Assembly: GCA_964493945.1 (NCBI GenBank)
Contig: CAZBQG010000264.1
Location: 1-5,647 of the forward strand
Source of the DNA: CAZBQG01 sp964493945
GTDB lineage: Bacteria > Pseudomonadota > Alphaproteobacteria > Rhodospirillales > UBA2165
Length of the DNA: 5,647 bases
Reading direction: 5' to 3'
Shown in pieces: positions 1 to 5,562 of the stretch (the stretch's first letter is position 1; every line of letters starts with the position of its first letter). The notes beneath the pieces are model-generated. The model was not told where the DNA came from and ran no database searches. It worked only from the letters and a program-made list of their open reading frames with translations. Made by a program: the position numbers and the translations under genes.

Positions 1-127
1 CAATCGGCAGGCGAAACTGGGCACATGGGTTCTGATTAATGCTCGCTGGTATTAGCCGGCTGGCCAGCACGCAGCCCGCCGAGCCGCCGCCGATGATGAT
101 GTAGTCATATTCCGATCTCTGGCTCAT
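1..127 (-). CDS. GMC-family FAD-dependent oxidoreductase, N-terminal fragment (cut by window edge and probably disrupted)
   Basis: Reading leftward from ATG 127-125, the first 25 residues contain YDYIIIGGGSAGCVLASRL. This is the N-terminal beta-alpha-beta FAD-binding motif (GGGSAG) of GMC (glucose-methanol-choline) oxidoreductases such as choline or alcohol dehydrogenases. Family members oxidise alcohols using FAD and are usually over 500 residues, so only the extreme N-terminus could be present here. After residue 25 the reading stays open to the window edge (IPASINQNPCAQFRLPI) but no longer resembles the family, where an acidic stretch leading to VLLLEAG is expected. The gene may therefore be broken near position 55. 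It starts 12 bases after the upstream hydrolase stop, which suggests one operon. The ribosome site is the G-rich run at 131-140. The family call is firm for the first 25 residues; intactness is doubtful. Confidence 0.75.
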   Translation of the reverse strand, partial: MSQRSEYDYIIIGGGSAGCVLASRLIPASINQNPCAQFRLPI

Positions 128-130
128 GAT

Positions 131-140
131 CCCGCCCCCC
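131..140 (-). promoter_or_regulatory. Ribosome binding site of the GMC oxidoreductase
   Basis: On the minus strand, GGGGGGCGGG overlaps the last base of the preceding stop codon and sits a few bases upstream of the ATG at 127. It is purine-rich but not a perfect Shine-Dalgarno sequence. Its position fits translation coupled to the preceding hydrolase gene. Confidence 0.45.
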
Positions 141-1756
141 TAATTCTTGGCCGGAATGACCGACAAAAGCAGAAAGGACGCCCTGTCCGCCCCAGTAAGG
201 ATGGTGACTTCGCCCTTTTGGAGCGCTTGGTTATCGTGTGAATAGCGGGTATCCGGTGAATCGTCCCAGGGCTGAATGTCCCCCCTGAGCCGGTGGCCCT
301 TTTTAATGATATTGCCCAGCGGCAATATTTCCACCTCCAGCCTGACCACCTCGCCAGGCGTCAGTTTTTGCACTTCATCATGACTGTGATAGGGCCGCCA
401 GGGTGTGGAAAGCGCCTCATCCAGTTTCCTGTGGGAAGCCCGGAACCAGCCCTTGGATAGGGGACTGGCCTCCTTCATCCCATTGGGGAAGCGCACCTCC
501 ATGCCGTCGGGTGCCAGATTATGGAGCGTGCCAAAAAAATCCATATCATCGGATGTGGCAGATGCCCACATAACCAGATTGACCGGTCCGGTGATTTCCA
601 TTTCTTCTTCCATGGGACTTGTAACAAACTGCGCCCCCCGGAACTGGCCATCCCTGGGCCCTTCGGCGGAATAACTCACGCTGCCTTGCTCCGCCGGTGC
701 CTGAGTCCCCAACCCGCCGCTCTCATTCAGATAAAATTTGGTCCATTGGGTGCGGGCGATGGGCCATTCATTTTCGAAACGCCAGACCTCGTCATCGCCC
801 GTGGTGCGGATGGCAAGCTTGACCGGTGGGTCCTGGTCCAGCCCGTTATCCATGCCCTTCAGCCAGTAATCCAGAAAGCGGATCTGATCCAGGCGCCCTT
901 CCAGCCAGTAAAAGGGTGCGATATGGGTGCCCGTATGGATGCGCAGCCTTTTTTCCTTTGCGGCGGCGCGCATGAAGCCTTCGGTGTTGCCGCGAAGATG
1001 GAGCTCCCGGTTACCCCAATTGCCGACGCTTAAAAATGGCACCTTCACCTTGTCCCAATGGGCGCTGCGTTCATGGTAATAAGCGCCGTCCAGCGGATTA
1101 TCCTGAAGCTCATCGAAGAAGGGCGAAAATTGTTCCCGCCAATTTTCCGCCCCCTCGGTCTGGGTCCGGTCGACCACCCGTTCCCGGTGCCAGAATTTGA
1201 AAAAGCCATCATGCAGGATGCTTCCGCGGCGGGCCGCGTCGCGGTAAAGATCACCCCACCCCTCCCAGGGGATCATGGCCTTCAGATGGGGAGGTGCCAG
1301 GGCCGCCACATTCCATTGATTGACCGCGTAATAGGAAATGCCCATGAGTCCGATATTGCCGTCGCACCATGCTTGCCGGGCTGCCCATTCGATGGCGTCG
1401 TAATAATCCTCCGTCTCCTGGGGTGACAGAATATCGCAAAAGCCCGGCGAGACGCCCGAGCCCCTTGCATCCACATTGATTTCCACATAACCCCGGGGCA
1501 CCCACCATTCGGGATTGGCCGTCTCCCAGGTCATATATTGGCTTTTTTCCTCGGCCCCGGCGCCGTAATCAGAATGTTCGTTCTTGGGGTAGGGCCCAAG
1601 GGTCATAATCACCGGGAATTTGCCATTGTCGTCGGGGCGGAAAATATCGCTTTTGAGGTTGAGCCCGTCGCGCATGGGAACCTCCACATCCCTTTCCACC
1701 AGAAGACCGTATTGGGGTTGGGAAATGGTGGCCTCATCGACGGTGGCTTCAATCAT
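140..1756 (-). CDS. CocE/NonD-type S15 alpha/beta hydrolase (X-Pro dipeptidyl-peptidase-like), intact
   Basis: A 538-residue protein of the CocE/S15 group, serine hydrolases that cleave esters or amides. There is no signal peptide, so it is probably cytoplasmic. The alpha/beta hydrolase domain spans about residues 15-310, with a presumed oxyanion tyrosine in GPY (Tyr56), an RGSG turn (98-101), the nucleophile motif GISYY (Ser141) and FLDYWLKG near 294-301. A C-terminal beta-sandwich like the X-Pro peptidase C-terminal domain (PF08530) follows, from about 310 to 535. The usual GWYD aspartate is replaced: the aligned region reads GNWGNRELHLRGN, placing Asn249 near that position. A His candidate (His278, TGTH) is kept. 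The ATG overlaps the preceding TGA as ATGA, and GAGG lies about 10 bases upstream, so translational coupling is likely. It is a diverged paralogue of the split hydrolase just upstream. The fold is clear; the substrate is unknown. Confidence 0.88.
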   Translation of the reverse strand: MIEATVDEATISQPQYGLLVERDVEVPMRDGLNLKSDIFRPDDNGKFPVIMTLGPYPKNEHSDYGAGAEEKSQYMTWETANPEWWVPRGYVEINVDARGSGVSPGFCDILSPQETEDYYDAIEWAARQAWCDGNIGLMGISYYAVNQWNVAALAPPHLKAMIPWEGWGDLYRDAARRGSILHDGFFKFWHRERVVDRTQTEGAENWREQFSPFFDELQDNPLDGAYYHERSAHWDKVKVPFLSVGNWGNRELHLRGNTEGFMRAAAKEKRLRIHTGTHIAPFYWLEGRLDQIRFLDYWLKGMDNGLDQDPPVKLAIRTTGDDEVWRFENEWPIARTQWTKFYLNESGGLGTQAPAEQGSVSYSAEGPRDGQFRGAQFVTSPMEEEMEITGPVNLVMWASATSDDMDFFGTLHNLAPDGMEVRFPNGMKEASPLSKGWFRASHRKLDEALSTPWRPYHSHDEVQKLTPGEVVRLEVEILPLGNIIKKGHRLRGDIQPWDDSPDTRYSHDNQALQKGEVTILTGADRASFLLLSVIPAKN

Positions 1757-2355
1757 GATCTCGATTCCTCATCCGTCAATGGCCAGCCATCTGTGTCGGG
1801 CATCCAGTTGCCCGGCGACAATGGCCATTCGATATCCGCCACGGGCGCTTCGACGGGTTTGATCTCCGGTGCGTCCGGAATGACCGGAAGCAAAAGATGG
1901 GAGGGGTGGTCCGCATCGTGATAGACCGTGTTTTCCACCGGCCAGGGGAGAAGCTGCACGTCGATCTGCCGCTGAGGATTGTTGTAGTGCAAATCCTCGC
2001 TGACGATTTCCAGGCGCAATTGGTGGCCTGCCTGGATGGTATGAAACAGGGGACGTATCTCGATCTGGAATTCATAAATCTTGCCGGGCTCCAACAGCTC
2101 CTGCCCCTCAAAGGGATGAAAGGGCTGGCCGGGCACCGACAATTCCGGGTCCGTCTTGCGGAATGACGCTTTGAGAATACCCCTGGTGAGGGGCTTGGCC
2201 GTCCCGTCGGGGGACAGATCGGTGAGCTTGACGTGCCAGGCTGTATCCTTCTGGCTGGAAGATGCAAAAAAAGTGACCGACAGGGGCCCCCAGATGCGCA
2301 AATCCTCCGCCTGGGGCGGCGTCGCATAGCCCAGTACCGGCTCACCCTTCATCAA
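1753..2355 (-). CDS. C-terminal piece of a split S15/CocE hydrolase (beta-sandwich domain)
   Basis: A 200-residue open frame that continues, in the same frame, directly after the TAA of the upstream piece. It carries most of an X-Pro peptidase-like C-terminal beta-sandwich: LRIWGPLSVTFFAS, WHVKLTDLSPDG, the LLEPGKIYEFQIEIRPL strand, HTIQAGHQLRLEI and the closing LLLPVIP. These align with ITGPVNLVMWAS, LHNLAPDG, LTPGEVVRLEVEILPL and LLLSVIP in the intact paralogue. It has no catalytic residues of its own. The first possible starts are TTG 2355-2353 and ATG 2352-2350, immediately after the stop, and no good ribosome site is visible before them. Translation would need reinitiation or readthrough. 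Its TGA overlaps the next gene's ATG as ATGA. It is probably one half of a recently interrupted gene; a separate functional subunit is less likely. Confidence 0.8.
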   Translation of the reverse strand: MMKGEPVLGYATPPQAEDLRIWGPLSVTFFASSSQKDTAWHVKLTDLSPDGTAKPLTRGILKASFRKTDPELSVPGQPFHPFEGQELLEPGKIYEFQIEIRPLFHTIQAGHQLRLEIVSEDLHYNNPQRQIDVQLLPWPVENTVYHDADHPSHLLLPVIPDAPEIKPVEAPVADIEWPLSPGNWMPDTDGWPLTDEESRS

Positions 2356-2358
2356 TTA
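2350..2358 (-). other. In-frame TAA interrupting an S15/CocE hydrolase, followed by TTG ATG
   Basis: On the minus strand the bases read TAA TTG ATG. The TAA (2358-2356) ends the N-terminal piece, and the next codons open the C-terminal piece in the same frame, so no frameshift is involved. Alignment with the intact paralogue shows no missing segment across the junction. The stop falls in a loop inside the C-terminal beta-sandwich, not at a domain boundary. A single base change would restore a sense codon. Possible explanations are a nonsense mutation, a sequencing error, or stop-coupled reinitiation at TTG or ATG. Confidence 0.8.
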
Positions 2359-3480
2359 GGCATGGGAATCGGGCATGCGGTAACGATCGGGCGGCTCCTC
2401 TCCGGTGGGGGCATCGGTGTCCAGGGCGCCCGATTGGCGGAGATGGTATTTGGTCCATTGGGTGCGGGCCAAAGGATATTCGTTTTCATGACGCCAGGCC
2501 CGCGTGGCGTCATCGAAGATGGCCACCTCGGGCTCATCCATGATGCCAGTATCCTCTCCCTTCAGCCAGTAATCGAACCAGCGCAGCATCTGGCGGTTGA
2601 GGCCCAGACTGGTCAGATACCGCACATGGGACCGAAACCCGGTGGGCGGCACGACCAAAAGCTTCTTGGGCGCAGAGATGCGCTGATAGCCCCATAATTG
2701 GCCACGGAAATGCATGGCGCCGCCCTGCGGGCAGATGGCCATCACCGGTGTCTTCATGCGCTCGATCTTGGTCCAGCCGGACCGTTCCCGGTACCAGGGA
2801 CCATCATAGGGGTGCGTCAATGCCTCCAGATGCAGGTTCATGGGCGGAAGCTTGCCCTCGACCGGGTCCGGCCAGGTGGTCTGGGCGGTAATATATTGCG
2901 CCCAGTTCCCCAAAAACTGATGCTGAAAAATGCCGCCCTGGAAGCAGACATCCCGGTATAAATCTGTGGTCCCGTCGCATTGGCAGACGCACTCCAGATG
3001 GGGCGGCTGGGCGGCGTTGGCGGCATATTGGGACCAGCTCCAATAGGAATCACCGATCATGCCCACCTTGCCCGTGCAAAAATCCTGGACGGCGATCCAT
3101 TCGATCAGATCATAGCCATCGGTCAGTTCATGTTCGTCGAACCAGTTCCACTGCCCCTGGGACAGGCCGCCGCCCCGCCCTTGGGCGATGACATGGACGT
3201 AGCCCTTGGGCACATAAAACGAAGTCGCGCCCGATTCGATGGCGTGGCTCCAATGTGGCGGCTTGCGCTGGATATCCTTCATGTAGGGTGCCAGGGACAA
3301 AAACACCGGGTAGGGCCCCTCCCCCTTTTCCGGTAGATAGATATCGACCGCCAGGCGGATGCCGTCGCGCATTTCCACATAGACATCACCAATGCGCCTG
3401 GCGCCCTTGGGCGGCTCTGGCGGACGGACCAAGGCTTTAGGGTAGATGAACTGGACGGCTGGTTTATCCGTATCAGACAT
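2356..3480 (-). CDS. N-terminal piece of a split S15/CocE hydrolase (catalytic alpha/beta domain)
   Basis: A 374-residue protein with the S15/CocE alpha/beta hydrolase domain: a VEMRDGIRLAVDIYLP opening (about 35-50), an oxyanion-type tyrosine in APY (Tyr66), the nucleophile motif GDSYW (Ser145), the cap-region motif TTDLYRDV (171-178) and FDYWLKGEDTG near 302-312. It runs into the first strands of the C-terminal beta-sandwich (WRHENEYPLARTQWTKYHL) and then stops, whereas relatives continue for about 200 more residues. The missing part lies in frame downstream. The canonical Asp region reads CPQGGAMHFRG, with no Asp. The usual GPWTH-like His position reads VPPTG, with the nearest His at 285, so the triad looks incomplete by eye. 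The ATG has a strong GGAGGGG site 8 bases upstream. It is first in the leftward operon. Confidence 0.85.
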   Translation of the reverse strand: MSDTDKPAVQFIYPKALVRPPEPPKGARRIGDVYVEMRDGIRLAVDIYLPEKGEGPYPVFLSLAPYMKDIQRKPPHWSHAIESGATSFYVPKGYVHVIAQGRGGGLSQGQWNWFDEHELTDGYDLIEWIAVQDFCTGKVGMIGDSYWSWSQYAANAAQPPHLECVCQCDGTTDLYRDVCFQGGIFQHQFLGNWAQYITAQTTWPDPVEGKLPPMNLHLEALTHPYDGPWYRERSGWTKIERMKTPVMAICPQGGAMHFRGQLWGYQRISAPKKLLVVPPTGFRSHVRYLTSLGLNRQMLRWFDYWLKGEDTGIMDEPEVAIFDDATRAWRHENEYPLARTQWTKYHLRQSGALDTDAPTGEEPPDRYRMPDSHA

Positions 3481-3488
3481 GGCTATGA

Positions 3489-3498
3489 CCCCTCCCTC
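3489..3498 (-). promoter_or_regulatory. Strong Shine-Dalgarno site of the leftward operon's first gene
   Basis: The minus strand reads GAGGGAGGGG, ending 8 bases before the ATG at 3480. This fixes the start of the split hydrolase and suggests good translation of at least the N-terminal piece. Confidence 0.7.
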
Positions 3499-3526
3499 AA
3501 TGGCCGGATGTTAAGGAATTGGCCGG

Positions 3527-3532
3527 ATTATC
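3527..3532 (-). promoter_or_regulatory. Possible -10 element for the leftward operon
   Basis: The minus strand carries GATAAT, five of six matches to TATAAT, which would start transcription about 40 bases before the hydrolase ATG. No convincing -35 lies 16-18 bases upstream, so this is a weak candidate that might depend on an activator. One copy of a 9-base direct repeat (3501-3509, 3520-3528) touches it. Confidence 0.25.
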
Positions 3533-3557
3533 CCAAGCCCCAAAAAATACCGGCGGT

Positions 3558-3587
3558 TTGACCCGAGGCCGGGGATTGGGCTACGAC
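3558..3587 (+). promoter_or_regulatory. Candidate housekeeping promoter for the methyltransferase
   Basis: TTGACCC at 3558-3564 and GCTACGAC at 3580-3587 are separated by 15 bases. The Caulobacter sigma-73 consensus as I recall it is TTGACGS, a 10-14 base gap, then GCTANAWC. Both boxes match well and the gap is one base over. Transcription would begin around 3594, leaving a short leader with the ribosome site at 3606-3611. Confidence 0.4.
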
Positions 3588-3605
3588 GGTGGGATTGGAG
3601 GCATC

Positions 3606-3611
3606 GAGGAG
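3606..3611 (+). promoter_or_regulatory. Shine-Dalgarno site fixing the GTG start of the methyltransferase
   Basis: GAGGAG lies 8 bases before GTG at 3620. No in-frame ATG lies nearby, so this site decides the start codon. Confidence 0.7.
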
Positions 3612-3619
3612 CCGGACGG

Positions 3620-4405
3620 GTGGGCGTTTTCACCGATTTGATCGAACTCTACGAAGATGACGGCTTCACCGTGCAAAGCGGCCTCAATGCCGATCATTTC
3701 CCCGGCAATCACACCGCCGACATCGCTTTTACCTATTTTTTCAAAGACGGGGAGCAGTCCTGCGAGGGGGGCGGCATTGCGCTGACGGAAATCGCCTTTC
3801 TGGAAACGCTGGCCCAAAGCTATCATCCGGAAAATATATTCGTCATCGGCAACGCTTTTGGCTGGAGCACCCTGGCCCTGGCCTTGGCCAACCCCAAGGC
3901 CCACACGGTGGCCATCGATTTGTGCCCGCGCCCCGGCGAATGGGAAGGCATTGAAGTTACCAACCGGCTGGCCGCAAGGCACAATTTGGATGTGACCGCC
4001 ATCAAGGCCCGGAGCCCGGAACAGGTGAGCGAGGTGGCCCGGGGAAATTTTCAAGGCCCGGTGGATTTTTTGTTCATTGATGGCGGGCATAATAACGAAC
4101 AGATCGTCCTGGATTTTAAAGCCTGCCAGGAAATCGCCGCCCCCGACGCGGTCTATCTTTTCCATGACGTGGTCAATTTCATGATGTGGGACGGCTTCGT
4201 CGCCATCGCCAAGGATAATCCCCATTTGAACGCCCAGATTTTGTTCCGCACCCCTTCGGGCATGGGCATTTGCTATCCGCCGGAGCGGGGCCTGGAAGTG
4301 GGGCGCGCGGTCAACCTGTTTACGGAAACGGATGAACGGCTGGCCGCCGTCCGGGCCGACGGCAAACGAAAGATGGAGGAGGCCGCCGCCAAGCAGGAAG
4401 GCTAA
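3620..4405 (+). CDS. Class I SAM-dependent methyltransferase (Methyltransf_24-like)
   Basis: A 261-residue soluble protein with a Rossmann-type SAM-binding core. Motif I reads NIFVIGNAFGWSTLALA (residues 72-88, with G77 and G81), and the acidic ribose-binding residue is probably Asp100 in HTVAIDL. VDFLFIDGGHNNE (138-150) and LFHDV (170-174) match the late strands of Methyltransf_24 proteins and of CmcI/TylF-like methyltransferases, where IDG-H and HD residues can bind a metal. An N-terminal segment of about 70 residues precedes the core. The last 25 residues form a charged, probably helical tail. The GTG start is set by GAGGAG 8 bases upstream. The gene runs divergently from the hydrolase operon, and its end overlaps that of the convergent amidohydrolase. 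No glycosyltransferase or secondary-metabolite partner is in view, so the acceptor is unknown. O-methylation of a small molecule or sugar is a guess from the family. Confidence 0.82.
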   Translation: MGVFTDLIELYEDDGFTVQSGLNADHFPGNHTADIAFTYFFKDGEQSCEGGGIALTEIAFLETLAQSYHPENIFVIGNAFGWSTLALALANPKAHTVAIDLCPRPGEWEGIEVTNRLAARHNLDVTAIKARSPEQVSEVARGNFQGPVDFLFIDGGHNNEQIVLDFKACQEIAAPDAVYLFHDVVNFMMWDGFVAIAKDNPHLNAQILFRTPSGMGICYPPERGLEVGRAVNLFTETDERLAAVRADGKRKMEEAAAKQEG

Positions 4406-5460
4406 AGACCCAATAGCCTGAGAGCGTTACCCCCGCTGATGGCGCCCTGATCCGCCTCGCTCAATTCATCGAGCCTGCCGATCAGGCCCAGCGGGTCACT
4501 TTCCCCCATATCAAAGGGATAATCGGTGCCCAACAGGATATGGTCGGCGCCATATTTTTCGACCAAGAAGGCAAGCTGGTCGGGCTCAAACACCATGGTA
4601 TCGAAATAAAGCTGCTTCAAATAAGTGCTGGGGGTCCGGGCGATATGTTCCCGGCAATCACCCCGGGCATGAAAGCCGTGATCCATACGCCCGGCATAGG
4701 CCGGCAGACAGCCGCCGCCATGGGCAATACATATTTTCAGGCCCGGATAGCGGTCCAGCACGCCGCCGAAGATCAGGTGGCTGATGGCCAAGGTGGATTC
4801 CAAGGGATTGCCGATCAGATTGTTCAGATAATGATCGCTCAGCCGGCCGGGCTGGGTGAAGCCGGCAGGATGGAGGAAAATCAAAATGTTCAATTCCTCG
4901 GCCTTGGCGAAAAAGGGCTCCAGGCGCGGCTGAGACAATTCCTCGCCATTGACGTTGGTGGCCAGCTCCACGCCCCGCAAATCCAGCTTCTTGACGCAAC
5001 GGACAAGCTCAGTGATAGCCATCTGCGTATCCTGCAGGGGCACGGTGCCGATGCCAACGAAATGGTCCGGATTGGCGGCGACGATCTCGGCCATATGATC
5101 GTTGAAGGCCCGGGAAGCGGCCCGGCCCAGATCGGGCTCTGTCCAATAGTAATATTGCTCGGGCGAGGGCGAGATGGCTTGAATATCGATGCCCATGGCG
5201 TCCATATCGGCAAGGCGCAGCGCTTCGGAGCTCATTTTGGGCGCGATCTGCTCACTCTGGCGGCGGTTGATGCCCAAGGTCAGTTCATTGCCGAAACGGA
5301 AAAAATCGTGGTCGGGCCGGGCACTCCCCAGGGCCGCCTCGGCCCGCTCGGAATGTTTATGGCAGTGAATATCGACGGTCGGCGGTCCGGCCTGACGCCC
5401 GGGCCGGGGACCGGTGCCGGATTCGGAAGCCGGGGCGCGGGGTGCGCAGGTGAACAGCAT
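4402..5460 (-). CDS. ACMSD-like metal-dependent amidohydrolase/decarboxylase (amidohydrolase_2 family)
   Basis: A 352-residue TIM-barrel protein of the PF04909 family, which includes 2-amino-3-carboxymuconate-6-semialdehyde decarboxylase (ACMSD) and other non-oxidative decarboxylases or hydrolases. The metal ligands are visible: HxH (His32, His34 in DIHCHKH), His197 (FLHPAG) and Asp313 (GTDYPFDMGE). His247 (AHGGG) matches the catalytic His. Spacing from the third ligand to this His to the Asp (50 and 66 residues) closely follows that recalled for ACMSD (51 and 66). Arg258 in AGRMDHG matches a known substrate-binding Arg. The start chosen is ATG 5460, with GGGAGG 9 bases upstream; an upstream TTG (5493) is less likely. 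Unusually, about 28 Pro/Gly/Arg-rich residues precede the barrel. No kynurenine or nitrobenzoate genes are nearby, so the substrate is unassigned. Confidence 0.85.
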   Translation of the reverse strand: MLFTCAPRAPASESGTGPRPGRQAGPPTVDIHCHKHSERAEAALGSARPDHDFFRFGNELTLGINRRQSEQIAPKMSSEALRLADMDAMGIDIQAISPSPEQYYYWTEPDLGRAASRAFNDHMAEIVAANPDHFVGIGTVPLQDTQMAITELVRCVKKLDLRGVELATNVNGEELSQPRLEPFFAKAEELNILIFLHPAGFTQPGRLSDHYLNNLIGNPLESTLAISHLIFGGVLDRYPGLKICIAHGGGCLPAYAGRMDHGFHARGDCREHIARTPSTYLKQLYFDTMVFEPDQLAFLVEKYGADHILLGTDYPFDMGESDPLGLIGRLDELSEADQGAISGGNALRLLGL

Positions 5461-5469
5461 TTTTGTTGG

Positions 5470-5475
5470 CCTCCC
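5470..5475 (-). promoter_or_regulatory. Shine-Dalgarno site choosing ATG 5460 for the amidohydrolase
   Basis: The minus strand reads GGGAGG, 9 bases upstream of ATG 5460. It would lie inside the coding region if the TTG at 5493 were used, and no comparable site precedes that TTG. This supports the shorter protein. Confidence 0.65.
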
Positions 5476-5483
5476 GGCCCGGT

Positions 5484-5499
5484 TGTCACTCAAATGACA
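5484..5499. promoter_or_regulatory. Inverted repeat TGTCA-N6-TGACA in the amidohydrolase leader
   Basis: TGTCACTCAAATGACA is a perfect 5-base dyad with a 6-base spacer, ending 8 bases upstream of the ribosome site. The size and symmetry suit a dimeric regulator such as a GntR- or CRP-type protein. The arms differ from the CRP consensus TGTGA/TCACA. It could be an operator, or a chance dyad. Confidence 0.35.
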
Positions 5500-5501
5500 T
5501 G

Positions 5502-5521
5502 GGATGACGCCAAAATCATCC
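5502..5521. repeat. Inverted repeat GGATGA-N8-TCATCC in the amidohydrolase leader
   Basis: A perfect 6-base dyad with an 8-base spacer. In RNA it would form only a short hairpin and no U-run follows, so it is not a terminator. It may be part of an operator cluster. Confidence 0.3.
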
Positions 5522-5528
5522 GTGGCGG

Positions 5529-5542
5529 TTGACCCAAGTCAA
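5529..5542. promoter_or_regulatory. Candidate FNR/FixK/NnrR-type operator upstream of the amidohydrolase
   Basis: TTGACCCAAGTCAA is a perfect TTGAC-N4-GTCAA palindrome. FNR sites are TTGAT-N4-ATCAA, and alphaproteobacterial FixK/NnrR sites keep TTG-N8-CAA, so this fits the CRP/FNR superfamily. Its centre is about 75 bases upstream of ATG 5460. If the promoter at 5563-5591 is used, the box lies just downstream of the start point, a repressing position. No clear -10 sits at the activating distance. Confidence 0.45.
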
Positions 5543-5562
5543 ATACTCCTGCTTGCGATTTA

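Noticed and set aside
1..55. Calling a helicase-associated-domain gene or an insertion-sequence end at the left edge
   Set aside because: Only about 17 codons are visible and the resemblance is faint. No inverted repeat or target duplication can be seen, so it is reported only as a possible junction.
521..1033. Plus-strand open frame of 170 codons opposite the intact hydrolase
   Set aside because: It lies entirely within the conserved hydrolase gene and shows no family motif or ribosome site. It is a shadow frame.
2356..2358. Genome-wide recoding of TAA as a sense codon
   Set aside because: The methyltransferase ends in TAA exactly where its sequence should end, at the overlap with the convergent gene, so TAA works as a stop here.
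3581..4225. Minus-strand open frame of 214 codons opposite the methyltransferase
   Set aside because: It mirrors the codon pattern of the methyltransferase, which has SAM-binding motifs and a good ribosome site. The reverse frame has neither.
5461..5493. Amidohydrolase start at TTG 5493
   Set aside because: ATG 5460 has a GGGAGG site at proper spacing. The TTG has none, and the added residues match nothing expected in the family.
5502..5521. Rho-independent terminator at the GGATGA/TCATCC dyad
   Set aside because: The stem is only 6 base pairs with a large loop and no T-run follows on either strand. It also lies upstream of a gene, not after one.
4540..5532. Long plus-strand open frame of 330 codons opposite the amidohydrolase
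   Set aside because: It is antisense to a gene with clear ACMSD-type ligands, its translation is low-complexity with no recognisable motif, and it is typical of GC-rich DNA.
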